64,000 nucleotides of DNA from Chitinophagales bacterium (GTDB taxonomy: Bacteria > Bacteroidota > Bacteroidia > Chitinophagales > Chitinophagaceae), in contig JAATGQ010000001.1 of NCBI GenBank assembly GCA_015654595.1, positions 1-64,000 on the forward strand. The letters are read 5' to 3'. Of this stretch, positions 1-7,877 are shown piece by piece. The notes under the pieces are model-generated. The model saw only the letters and a list, made by a program, of their open reading frames with translations. It was not told the DNA's origin and did not search any database. The first letter of the stretch is position 1. Each line of letters starts with the position of its first letter. Position numbers and translations under genes: made by a program.

Positions 1-66
1 AATGCCCCCTTCCTGCTGTTTAAGGGCTGATACGATCTGACTCTCTGTAAATTGCTTGCGTTTCAT
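1..66 (-). CDS. IS3-family transposase OrfA, N-terminal fragment cut by window edge
   Basis: Reading the minus strand from the ATG at 66 gives 22 residues that begin MKRKQFTESQIVSALKQQ and run off the window edge. This is the usual start of the small helix-turn-helix OrfA protein of IS3-family (IS407-like) insertion sequences, which binds the element ends and is normally followed by a frameshifted DDE OrfB. Only the first helix region is visible, so the family is known but the element is not. It borders the reverse-transcriptase locus, which suggests that this side of the window is a mobile-DNA junction. Confidence 0.75.
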   Translation of the reverse strand, partial: MKRKQFTESQIVSALKQQEGGI

Positions 67-216
67 AATTCAAGTTTAAAGTTAACAATTCATTCGATTG
101 GTAACTCTAATTCTTGTGGCCGGAGTTCGGGGGAGCCGACATAACATAAATAAGGTTATAAAACAAAACTGAATCAAGAATCCATCAACAAAAAAAACTT
201 TCTGGAATTAATTACA

Positions 217-1794
217 TTAATCCCGCAGTAGACAATTCTTTTTTATGGCTTTTCTTAAAATGGCTCGATGTTTACTAATCTGCTTTATTATAGCTGGTTC
301 CTCCATGATTTCCGCGGCGCGAGCGACATATCGAAGGTAGTTGGTCTTATGCTTGACCTCTTCTCTACTAGAAAGAGTGATATAGCCACCGTGATCGTTA
401 GGTACAATTTTGATAAATCTTCGTGTGGGCTGTGTTTTGGACAAATCTAAGATCGTATATTGTCGATACAATTGTCGATAGAAAAGCACTGGAGCAGCAT
501 CGGCATTCTGTTCAGCAATTTTTTGAGCCCTTATACATTTGCGTCTGGCTGCTTTAATCATCCGGCGGTAAAACTTCGCCAAATTGGCGCTTTTTATACC
601 TGTTCTAAAGCCAAAAAATTCGAATCCTAAATATGTTAGCGGAATTCCAGGCACCCATTTCTCATCCACCCATTTTGCTGATACAATTTGATTCCCCAAT
701 TTTTAATCATGGCTCATTTTAAATTGAAACACCTCCGTTTTATCATTGCTCAATGAAACATTACTTTCTTCGATGGTTTGTTGTACCAATTGTCGGAAAT
801 CGTTCATCTGTTCTGGCTCGCAAACTATAATAATATCATCTGAATATCTACGATAAAGCCCGTGTTCTTTTGTTAATTCGAGCATTTTTATATCAAAGTC
901 CATCAAATATAGATTCGCCAATACGGAACTAATCGGCAGTCCCTGTGGAATCCCATGAATACGTTTTGTTTTTTTGTCTCTAAAGGGATATTTGTAGACA
1001 CGGATCTTCTTCGATTTTATTGACTGTCGGAAATCAGCAGGGGATTCAAAAAAAGCCTGTTGTCCCAATTCATTTCTAATTCGGGCTAATTTTCTTTCAT
1101 CAAACCCACTTCTTTTGGTGTATTTTGACGCGGGTTGCGAAATCCTCAAATCGCCTTTCAGAATATAAGAAAATTTCGTGGTAGCTTGAAACACATTGAA
1201 ATGAGCTGGCGGAAGTCGCCCGTTGTCGGGAAAGAGTGCCATCCACTTCGTTTTTAATAGATTGTGATCCATCCGGTTAAAGAAACTTTCAATGTCGAAC
1301 TTTAGTACAACTACCGGACGCGCCGATGCCCGTTCTTTTACATATTGAAACACTTCATGTGCAAAGTGAATGGTTCCCTTATTTCGTTTTTCGCCAGGGA
1401 TTGGCAATTTCCTATAAGCAGTTATACACTCCGTCAAACCTAGATGATTGTCTAATTCTTTTTCATAACGTTCACTTATAATATGGGCGTAATACCCGAA
1501 AATAAGCGCGTCCATATGGGTAGCATAGTGAAGAGGTCGTTCTTTAGCGTTGGCCACAACCTTTCCTCTTTTCTCTTTAGTATGATATCGCTTATTTTCC
1601 CTTTGCGGATCCTTTCTATATCTCCGCTCTACGATAACTGAGTGAATCAACGGATAGAACGAATAACCGGCAACAAAATCCGGGCTAGTAATTTTTCCTA
1701 TTAGTTCGCCCCTACGCTTTAAAACGTTTATTTTGGGCGTTATGTGCAGATACCCTTTGCTCTTTAGCCAAGGATACTCTTCCAAATTTATCAT
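217..1794 (-). pseudogene. DRT2-like (UG-group) reverse transcriptase, split by an in-frame TAA
   Basis: The first part (1794 to 703, 363 aa) has a KGYLHIT motif near residue 13, a conserved THMDALIFGYYAH block near 92-104, motif A with Asp at 167 (FDIESFF), GIPQGLPISS near 281-290 and the catalytic YSDD at 317-320. A TAA at 705-703 then interrupts the frame. The same frame continues from 702 to 217 with LTYLGFEFFG (motif E and thumb) and a basic C-terminal region, so the unbroken protein would be about 524 aa. The N-terminal layout resembles antiviral UG2/DRT2 reverse transcriptases rather than retron or group II intron enzymes; this is from memory of the family, not a search. Retron NAxxH/VTG and maturase features are not seen. 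The catalytic part may still be made alone, or a TTG at 699 may restart the C-terminal part. A structured RNA lies directly upstream. Confidence 0.72.
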
Positions 1795-1800
1795 AAAAAA

Positions 1801-2135
1801 GGACCTTGCAAATGTTTAACGTAAATACGTCGACGACATACGCTCTTGCGAGCCAGGACTGTTACCCATATTCATGAGTCACGATTTGGTTGAAATTGTG
1901 ACGTTATCTTCAAACTAATCATCTCTACAATGCTTACTCTACTATTGTCTGTTAATGCGTCAGGTATCCTGCCCCTTCGGCTGGAGGTGGTCTCAGCATC
2001 GCTGCTAAGGATCGCGCCCCCGCCCGAAAGCTGGCATGGTAATACCTCTCCTTTGCCTGTTCACCGTCTCCGGTGGCAAAGTCAGGCCGAAGCCCTTACG
2101 GTCCATTCCAGATGTTGGTCAACGTTGCAAGGTCC
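1801..2135 (-). ncRNA. Candidate structured RNA template for the adjacent reverse transcriptase
   Basis: An 11-bp perfect inverted repeat, GGACCTTGCAA at 1801-1811 and TTGCAAGGTCC at 2125-2135, closes a 335-nt segment that ends 6 nt before the reverse transcriptase ATG (1794). Inside are a bulged hairpin at 2051-2081 (CTTTGC/GCAAAG plus CACCG/CGGTG), a cUUCGg-type hairpin at 2084-2095 on the minus strand, CAGC/GCTG at 1994-2004, CAGG/CCTG at 1961-1971, a 9-10 bp hairpin at 1878-1902 and GCTC/GAGC at 1842-1853. The middle is visibly GC-rich against AT-rich flanks. A TAATTTTG box lies just upstream, placing the predicted transcript start near 2132-2135, at the repeat. Established DRT2 systems have such an RNA upstream of the enzyme. 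That this RNA is the template is inference. Confidence 0.5.
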
Positions 2136-2138
2136 AAT

Positions 2139-2146
2139 CAAAATTA
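2139..2146 (-). promoter_or_regulatory. Bacteroidota -7 promoter box (TAnnTTTG) for the RNA/reverse transcriptase
   Basis: On the minus strand this reads TAATTTTG, an exact match to the Bacteroidota TAnnTTTG -7 element. Transcription would begin about 4-7 nt downstream, at the outer edge of the inverted repeat that closes the candidate RNA. No clear -33 TTTG box was found at the usual distance. Confidence 0.5.
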
Positions 2147-2188
2147 TAGAAAATTAATTTATTATTGTATTTTATTGAAATTTCCGCC

Positions 2189-2848
2189 ATGTTCAACATA
2201 GGAGATATCGTCGCCTTCAACACCCACCCCTTTTTCGCCGGTCACACTGATATTGTGCTAGCCGGTGATCCACTACAACAGTCCCCGTTAATGATCATCA
2301 CCGAAGAAAAAAACATTACGCTTAGTGCAGATAAAGGACATAAAAAAAAGGGGGATTCCTTCACTCACTATAAATGCTGCTGGTATTCTGCCACCACCCA
2401 TAGATTTGAATTCGCTTGGTTCGATCCTCACCAATTGAAGCTAATCGAGCCACTGCCTCCTAACTTTGATACAGTACCAGCTATTGGCTGTAACGTGATA
2501 TTTAGGACCGCCAGAATAGAAACACAGAAAAAGAAAGGAAGCATACAATATGGAACTGGTATGGCCACGGAAGATCATCTCGGACTGAAAAGTCTTATGT
2601 CCTTTGTTAGCCCGGTCATGCACGTGATCGGATATCCCAGCAATAACGGAAAGTCGGATAAAAAACAAACTGCCACATTGCCTGCTTTTCCGCTTGTAAA
2701 GGTTAAATGGTTCAATCTGGGGGCTGATAAATATAGCGAGGCCGAACTTCCATTGTCATGCCTGGAAAAATTACCCCCGTTTGACACAGAAAAAATAGCA
2801 GCTATAAAAAATTCAATTGCGGCAAAGTTATCTAAAAATAAACATTGA
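2189..2848 (+). CDS. Hypothetical protein, first gene of a divergent two-gene cassette
   Basis: The protein starts MFNIGDIVAFNTHPFF; an in-frame upstream ATG at 2165 would add eight residues but sits closer to the minus-strand promoter. It is about 219 aa, with no signal peptide or membrane segment. The N-terminal GDIVAF...VLAGD pattern looks like a small beta-barrel (SH3/KOW-like) fold, which is inference only. The C-terminus is Lys-rich. It is divergent from the candidate RNA and reverse transcriptase, and its end overlaps the next gene, so the two plus-strand genes are probably co-transcribed. I do not recognise a named family. Because of its position it could be an accessory gene of the reverse-transcriptase system or an unrelated island gene. 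Confidence 0.6.
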   Translation: MFNIGDIVAFNTHPFFAGHTDIVLAGDPLQQSPLMIITEEKNITLSADKGHKKKGDSFTHYKCCWYSATTHRFEFAWFDPHQLKLIEPLPPNFDTVPAIGCNVIFRTARIETQKKKGSIQYGTGMATEDHLGLKSLMSFVSPVMHVIGYPSNNGKSDKKQTATLPAFPLVKVKWFNLGADKYSEAELPLSCLEKLPPFDTEKIAAIKNSIAAKLSKNKH

Positions 2849-3275
2849 CACCACGATTACCATCATCCAACCTCTTCTCATTGCTTGCTTAAATGGGACC
2901 TATCTTCTACGCTTCTTCGATGTAGTCACCAATAGGATTTCATGTGGCATTCTTATTGATTCCGTTCAAATATTGACTGAGCTTACTCAAGTTTATACGG
3001 AAAGGGCGCCAACTTTCGACTATAGCACCGGCAGTAAGCCGACGTTATTTCCAGGTGATTTGATCATGAAAAATCCCAAAAAGATTATCAGAATAAAATA
3101 TGAAAATAGGCACCAGGCTGTATCCGTTCGCTGTATTAAGGATTTTTCATTGTATGACGTCACGGAAGAAGGCGGAAAGAAAGAAACATATTTACAAGGT
3201 ATATGTTTGTCAAAAAAAGACACCAGAACATTCAAGGTTTCCAGTATTGAATGGGTTGAAATTATTAACCTATAA
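2817..3275 (+). CDS. Small protein with a WYL-like C-terminal half
   Basis: This is 152 aa if read from the TTG at 2817, which overlaps the previous gene by 32 bp. Other non-ATG starts closer to 2840 are possible, since no ATG is available near the junction. The C-terminal 65 residues, with IRIKYENRH, then YLQGICLSKKDTRTFKV and SIEWVEII, follow the strand pattern of WYL domains. These are Sm-like sensor modules common in regulators of defence loci and CRISPR. No HTH is visible in the short N-terminus, so it would be a WYL-only protein. The assignment is by pattern and is moderate at best. The overlap with the gene before it implies translational coupling. Confidence 0.5.
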   Translation: MRQSYLKINIDTTITIIQPLLIACLNGTYLLRFFDVVTNRISCGILIDSVQILTELTQVYTERAPTFDYSTGSKPTLFPGDLIMKNPKKIIRIKYENRHQAVSVRCIKDFSLYDVTEEGGKKETYLQGICLSKKDTRTFKVSSIEWVEIINL

Positions 3276-3474
3276 CAATTTAAGTTTAGTCTAATTTACT
3301 AAATATATTAGACTATTGCTAAATATTCAATCCACCACAAATTCACATTTGGAGTTAAAATACTATTCCTATATTGCAACAAGGCATTACATGGTAATAC
3401 ATTTCCTGCCGTCAAATAGCAAAAAAATACAAGAAAAAATATTTAAATTTGTAATGTCAATAAAACACAAATAG

Positions 3475-3705
3475 ATGAAAATAAGTATTATAGACAGCTA
3501 TATGATGTTTCTTCAAACACTTCGCCCTGATGCAAGGCGGGCTTTGATCTCAAAGCTTACACAGAGCCTTAAATCCGAACCGAAGAAACCCAAGAATCTG
3601 TTCGCTAAATCTTTCGGAGCCTGGGTAGGCAATGAATCTGCCGACGACATCGTAAAAGAAATAAAAGATAGCCGATCTTTTAGCCGGCAAATTGAGGAAC
3701 TGTGA
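3475..3705 (+). CDS. vapB: VapB-type antitoxin
   Basis: This 76-aa protein has a basic middle (KSEPKKPKNLFAKSFGAW) and the C-terminal pattern SADDIVKEIKDSRSFSRQIEEL. That tail is typical of small antitoxins that pair with PIN-domain toxins and wrap around the toxin's acidic site. Its stop codon overlaps the GTG start of the downstream toxin by 4 bp (GTGA), the classic type II toxin-antitoxin arrangement. The N-terminal DNA-binding part is short and not clearly AbrB or RHH. The complex normally represses its own promoter, which should lie in the AT-rich 3300-3470 stretch. No operator was identified. Confidence 0.78.
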   Translation: MKISIIDSYMMFLQTLRPDARRALISKLTQSLKSEPKKPKNLFAKSFGAWVGNESADDIVKEIKDSRSFSRQIEEL

Positions 3706-4100
3706 AGCAGTATCTTTTAGATACAAATATTTGTATCTTTTTCATGAAAGGACTATTCGGGTTAGGTACGAAACTCGAAAGCGCAGGAACTGACAATTGT
3801 TTTATTTCGGAAATCACTCTCGCAGAATTAAAGTTTGGTGTTGAAAATAGCCAGAACAAAGAAAAGAACCTGGTTGCTCTCGGCAACTTTTTAACAGGTG
3901 TCATCGTCATCCCTATATTTCCCAGCCTAGATGTTTACGCAAAAGTAAAGGCAAGGCTAAGAAAGGCCGGGCAGCCGATTGACGATTTTGATCTTTTGAT
4001 CGGAGCTACAGCTATTTCAAACGATCTTATTTTGATAACCAATAACGTAAGTCATTTGGGAAGAATGCAGGGGATCAAAATTGAAGATTGGACGAAATGA
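3702..4100 (+). CDS. vapC: VapC-type PIN-domain ribonuclease toxin
   Basis: This 132-aa PIN-domain protein shows the acidic residues expected for a metal-dependent ribonuclease: Asp in LLDTNICIFF (residue 6), Glu in SEITLAELKFG (about residue 41) and Asp in DFDLLIGATAI (near residue 98). VapC toxins cut tRNA or rRNA and stop translation until neutralised by VapB. Length is normal for the family and all motifs are present, so it is probably functional. It starts at GTG, overlapping the antitoxin stop by 4 bp. It lies between the reverse-transcriptase cassette and IS66, which fits a mobile island. Confidence 0.87.
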   Translation: MKQYLLDTNICIFFMKGLFGLGTKLESAGTDNCFISEITLAELKFGVENSQNKEKNLVALGNFLTGVIVIPIFPSLDVYAKVKARLRKAGQPIDDFDLLIGATAISNDLILITNNVSHLGRMQGIKIEDWTK

Positions 4101-4292
4101 TTTATTTTTTTGAATAGCCGTCCTAAAATATCCGGGGAAATAGTGCTCCATCTAGCATAGATAAACTCTACACATTGAAAATAAACGCGGCAAGAGACTT
4201 GTGTCGGGTTATTTCCTCTCCATACCAGAGAAACTAAAGGACGATTTTTTCGTATGCCTCCGATGAACTACCTATATTTCGTGTAAGAAGTC

Positions 4293-4580
4293 TCACTGGC
4301 GAGATTTTAGGAATGGTATTTCGTCTTTATCTGGATTGATGATAAATCTTTCCCAACCTTTGTCAATAATTTCATTTCTGGTTACTGGAAGAGCACGCCA
4401 GTCATCGGACATTGGATCATTGAGATAAGGGAGATCGAACGAATAATCCGTTGGAGATGCCCAATTTGTAAAACATTCTTCACATAGGAGAAGCATGCTG
4501 TTTGATAAGGATTCTTTTACGAATACAACCCATCCCTGATTGCAGGATGGGCACCATCCAGCTTTAAATTCATATTCCAT
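4293..4580 (-). CDS. Small zinc-ribbon-like hypothetical protein
   Basis: This is a 95-aa protein beginning MEYEFKAGWCPSC. Two CxxC pairs (CPSC near residues 10-13 and CEEC near 33-36) suggest a small zinc ribbon. The rest is acidic, with no membrane segment. Its start codon lies only 17 nt from the end of the IS66 tnpC reading frame, so its promoter may have been displaced or supplied by the insertion sequence. Similar short zinc-ribbon proteins are common in accessory DNA, some as immunity proteins, but nothing here proves that role. Confidence 0.55.
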   Translation of the reverse strand: MEYEFKAGWCPSCNQGWVVFVKESLSNSMLLLCEECFTNWASPTDYSFDLPYLNDPMSDDWRALPVTRNEIIDKGWERFIINPDKDEIPFLKSRQ

Positions 4581-4596
4581 AATACTTTATATTATA

Positions 4597-6075
4597 TTAT
4601 CCATTAGGGAGAAGTTCGCAGATTTTATTGATGGAGTGTGAGGGGATATTTTCCAGTACGCCTTTAAGCCAGTTGAATGGATTGATTCCGCGAAGCTTAC
4701 AAGTTCCCAGGAGCGAGTACAACATGGCGCTCCGTTGTGCAGCTTCATGGCTTCCGGCAAAGAGATAATTTTTTCGGCCTACGGCAACGGGCCTGATGGC
4801 GTTCTCCACCGGATTGTTGTCGATATTTAGTTTCCCATCGGTAGTATATATCATTAGGTGCGTCCACCGCTCCATACTATAAGCAAGCGCTTTGCCAATG
4901 GCGCTTTTAGGCAATACTTCGATGTAAGTCTGCTGCATCCATTTACCCAGGGCTTCCAGGATAGGTACCGCTTCCTGTTGGCGTAGTTGCAGTACCTGCT
5001 CGTGGCTCAACTGCTGATCGGCAACCCGTCGTTCTATGGCATAGAGCAACTGGAACTGGGACAGGGCATATTCTGCACGACCGGCATCATTGAGCTGCGC
5101 CTCTACAAACTTCCTTCGGGCATGGGCCATACAATGCAATAGGGTAACATCCTTCTGCTGGTCGAAGATGTTGTAGGCCGCATAGCCATCCCTTTGAAGG
5201 TGTCCTTTAAAGTCTTTGAGCATTTCCAAAGGCCCTTCTCTTCCTCTGCCTGGCTGGTAATTGAAGAGCACCAGGTCCTGCAGGCTGTTGTGATACACCC
5301 AGAAATAGCCCCGATGGGTCTCTCCCTTCTTATCCTTGTCCAGCACTTTGATGGGCGTCTCATCGGCATGCAAATAATCGCTGGCCATTACCTCTTTGGC
5401 AAGGGCCTCATATAAGGGGGTGATCAGTTTGCAGGTATTGCTGACCCAATCGGTAATGCTGCTGTAGGGGATGTTTGTCTTTTCACGGCTAAAGCGCTGT
5501 TGCTACCGATGCAAGGGTAGATGATCCACAAATTTGTCAATTACGATCTGCGCTAATAATCCCGGGCCGGCTATGGCTTTCGGTAAAGGTCTTTCCGGCA
5601 TAGGGGCGATCAGGATCGTTTGAGTATCCGGGCTGACATAATTGGGACGTACAAAGCGATTCACATATAACTTTCCAGGCTGATATTCCAGTTCTTCGGT
5701 GATCTCCTGACCGATTTGGCGACTGCCTTCCGGATGATCCACGTCGACCAGGATCTCTTTGCGTTCCAGGTGTTCCGGCAGCTTCATACGCCCCGGATGG
5801 GAGGTTGCGGAATTGGTCAGTATACTTTGAGACCGGGTGTATCCGATCTTTTTAGCCTTAACCAACGAGGTAGCGGCTACCGCCTCTGATTCCAGTCCCA
5901 TTGCCAGCTGAGCAGGGTCTGCGACATTAGCTACAAAGCGTTCCTGCCGGGCACCAAAGATCATCTTCTTAAGCTGGTCCAGTTCCTGCCGCAGCTGCAG
6001 GATATCGAGTTGGGATTGCTTGTATAGGGCTTTGTAATCAATATGTGCGGTGAGGAGCTCCATGTGCGGGAGCAA
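4597..6075 (-). pseudogene. tnpC: IS66 transposase TnpC, interrupted by an in-frame TAG
   Basis: The N-terminal part (6075 to 5503) has the leucine-rich coiled coil and MIFGARQERF motif of IS66 TnpC. After LPLHR the frame meets TAG at 5505-5503. The same frame then continues QQRFSREKTNIPYSS and on to the catalytic part: Asp in HADETPIKV, Asp in QRDGYAAYN, Glu in NPVENAIRPVAVGRKNYLFAGS, and the Leu-rich C-terminus. The lost residue was probably Gln (CAG to TAG), since related enzymes have PLYRQ here. Without suppression the DDE domain could only be made from an internal start. Total length, about 490 residues, is normal. Confidence 0.85.
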
Positions 6076-6077
6076 AT

Positions 6078-6482
6078 CTACTGAAAAGGGCTTACAGTAA
6101 GCGTTCTTGCAGGATCGTTATCAACAATTTGGCCTCCATGTTGATATCTTTTTCGTTTGCGAACATGCCGAAGACTGATCCTTTTTAGCAATAACAGGAG
6201 TTGGTCAGCTTCTATGCTTATAGCTGTTTCAGTAGCTGAAAAGGCAGGCAGTTCATAACTGCCTTTTTCAAGGCGTTTATGATACAGAGAGAACCCATCG
6301 CCTTCCCATAACAGAAACTTGACCTGGTTATGTCGGCGGTTCAGGAAAATAAACACCGCACCACACAGCGGATCTTTGTTTAATTCACTTTGTACAAGTC
6401 CGGATAATCCGTTGAAGCTCTTTCTCATATTGACCGGCTTACGATACAGATAGTACCGGCAGGAGGTAGAAAGGTGCAACAC
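6078..6482 (-). CDS. tnpB: IS66 accessory protein TnpB
   Basis: This 134-aa protein has the hallmarks of the IS66 Orf2 family: YLYRKPVNMRKSFNGLSGLV near the start and FIFLNRRHNQVKFLLWEGDGF in the middle. It is required for transposition of IS66 elements although its biochemical role is unclear. It is 2 bases from tnpC and 3 bases from tnpA, so the three are one transcription unit. Length is a little above the usual 115 aa because of a C-terminal extension. Confidence 0.9.
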   Translation of the reverse strand: MLHLSTSCRYYLYRKPVNMRKSFNGLSGLVQSELNKDPLCGAVFIFLNRRHNQVKFLLWEGDGFSLYHKRLEKGSYELPAFSATETAISIEADQLLLLLKRISLRHVRKRKRYQHGGQIVDNDPARTLTVSPFQ

Positions 6483-6485
6483 GGC

Positions 6486-6755
6486 CTAAAACAGGAGGCT
6501 TTTCAAATACGATACACTCACCGATTCATGGAAAACAACCCGGGTCCCATCCGGACAAACTACTTCACAGACCGATGAACTGGATGCTGGTTTTACGGTC
6601 AGGCTGACAAAATCCTGATTGGCTGCCATAACAGCCTGAGACTTACGGTACTGGCCGTACCAATAGTGGAAAATATGATAGGCAACATGTTGCTCACTAC
6701 ACCATATTTTCTGGGACTGCCCGCTCTGTTTCCAGACTTCAATCTTTTTGAACAT
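6486..6755 (-). CDS. tnpA: IS66 accessory protein TnpA
   Basis: This 89-aa protein reads MFKKIEVWKQSGQSQKIWC, a helix-turn-helix beginning typical of IS66 Orf1, and ends with VVCPDGTRVVFHESVSVSYLKSLL, the usual family tail. A stop codon lies nine codons upstream in the same frame, so the ATG at 6755 is the likely start. It is the first gene of the IS66 unit. The 270 bases upstream (6756-7026) hold no convincing gene and probably include the right end of the element. Confidence 0.8.
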   Translation of the reverse strand: MFKKIEVWKQSGQSQKIWCSEQHVAYHIFHYWYGQYRKSQAVMAANQDFVSLTVKPASSSSVCEVVCPDGTRVVFHESVSVSYLKSLLF

Positions 6756-7026
6756 CTCTTCCCGTACAGACTCTTAATTGGCCATGGGTTTTTGAGGCAA
6801 AAATATCGGGCCGCGATCTACCAGGCAATACGCACTTCACCGGATCCTTACGACGTCACAGCACTTCAAATTTTAATCTCCGACGGGCCGGAAAGAAGGG
6901 AAGTTTACAATCCCACCTGGTGGACATTAGGCTCAATTTTGCAGGTCCTTCTCTTTTTGTTGGATAACGTTAGATTCTTATCGCGGCAGGAATATCCTAT
7001 ATTTTCTCTAATGTATTGAAATTAAA

Positions 7027-7053
7027 TAGGCCGTCTCAAAAAGAGACGGCCTA
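7027..7053 (-). terminator. Terminator after the small Ser/Thr-rich gene
   Basis: An 11-bp perfect stem TAGGCCGTCTC / GAGACGGCCTA encloses an A5 loop (T5 on the minus strand). It lies 23 bases past the stop of the minus-strand gene at 7076-7264. Confidence 0.6.
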
Positions 7054-7075
7054 TGATGCTGTATTAATAGAATCC

Positions 7076-7264
7076 TTATTTCCGGCGAACTTCATTTATC
7101 ACTTTAGTTTCGACCTTAGCAGAATTCTCCTTCACTAAATGGGGAGATGATGCAATAACCTGGGTCATATCAACTCCTGGAACCTGAGTTGTAGTTATAG
7201 TCGTAGTACTAGACCCGCTATTATTGTTGGTTTGCGCAGCGCTATTTGAGGTACTTTTAGACAT
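7076..7264 (-). CDS. Small Ser/Thr/Asn-rich protein, paralogue of the one at 10.3 kb
   Basis: This 62-aa protein opens MSKSTSNSAAQTNNNSGSST, a low-complexity polar stretch, followed by TTTITTTQVPGVDM and a charged C-terminus. It has no signal peptide. Its start overlaps the end of the upstream membrane-protein gene by 8 bp, so the two form one unit. A second copy with about the same first 45 residues lies at 10130-10348, again right behind the end of another reading frame. The family is not recognised. The linkage suggests a small partner (immunity, antitoxin or chaperone) of the membrane protein, which is inference. Confidence 0.55.
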   Translation of the reverse strand: MSKSTSNSAAQTNNNSGSSTTTITTTQVPGVDMTQVIASSPHLVKENSAKVETKVINEVRRK

Positions 7265-7877
7265 AGACCAATTTATCGCAATTTACAATTTTTTCTTCAT
7301 ATACAAAATGTACTTTTTGGACCTTATCCTCCTTACGAGATAAGTGAAAGCCAATGCAGGCAATATAAGGGACTATAGCTGCCAATCCCCATAAAAGTGC
7401 CCTGTAATAAAAAGAGCTTTTCCCTACAAAAACCCTCTGATTGATTTGTTGAGCCTCGCTGAGTTCCGCTATATAGGATGCTTTTAAATAATCATCAATC
7501 ATCTTTTTTGCATCCTTTATCTGGTCAGCAGATAGCTCAGGGCGTAAAAATCTCTTTTCATATTGATTTCGAAGATCCGTCGAATATCTGTCCGAAATCT
7601 CTAAATATGCTACCCTTATAGGAATTAATAACCGGATGGTATATATCACTGATACAACTATCATCACCAGAAAAAATGTAGCCAAAAGGGAATAGACTAC
7701 TTTAGTTCCATCTATTAAATCCTGAATAATGGGAATCAAATAAATACCCATCGCCGAGTATATTAAAATGATATTAGTAAGCCGTCCAAGGATACCTTGA
7801 TAAGCTGAAAGATATAAATCAACACGTTTCTCTCCAAGGCTAATTATATAATCAAGATTATAAAAGGAGTTTTCCAT
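7257..7877 (-). CDS. Hypothetical membrane protein linked to the small Ser/Thr-rich protein
   Basis: This 206-aa protein has hydrophobic segments at about residues 33-53 (IILIYSAMGIYLIPIIQDL), 60-85 (VVYSLLATFFLVMIVVSVIYTI) and 160-178 (ALLWGLAAIVPYIACIGF). Between the second and third is a charged, probably cytoplasmic helix region. The overall plan, a membrane hairpin followed by a long soluble helical stretch, recalls small membrane effectors in defence loci (SLATT-like), but no diagnostic motif is seen and I do not assign it. It overlaps the following gene by 8 bp. Confidence 0.55.
   Translation of the reverse strand: MENSFYNLDYIISLGEKRVDLYLSAYQGILGRLTNIILIYSAMGIYLIPIIQDLIDGTKVVYSLLATFFLVMIVVSVIYTIRLLIPIRVAYLEISDRYSTDLRNQYEKRFLRPELSADQIKDAKKMIDDYLKASYIAELSEAQQINQRVFVGKSSFYYRALLWGLAAIVPYIACIGFHLSRKEDKVQKVHFVYEEKIVNCDKLVYV

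Larger units (their letters stand above)
4597..6755 (-). mobile_element. IS66-family insertion sequence (tnpA, tnpB, tnpC)
   Basis: Three genes in the order tnpA-tnpB-tnpC on the minus strand, separated by only a few bases, define an IS66 element. Limits given are those of the genes. The terminal inverted repeats (normally starting GTAA) could not be placed by eye, and the true ends are probably within about 100 bp outside. tnpC has an in-frame amber codon, so autonomous transposition is doubtful. Confidence 0.85.

Noticed and set aside
217-2135. Group II intron or classical retron
   Set aside because: No maturase or endonuclease domain and no domain V-like hairpin was seen. The enzyme lacks the retron NAxxH and VTG motifs as far as I can read it.
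1930-2157. Plus-strand 75-aa open frame as an ordinary gene
   Set aside because: It lies wholly opposite the structured RNA, is composed of hairpin-derived sequence, and has no protein character. It is kept only as a possible cDNA-level frame.
6666-7019. 117-aa plus-strand frame across the IS66 right side
   Set aside because: It begins inside tnpA on the opposite strand and has no protein character.
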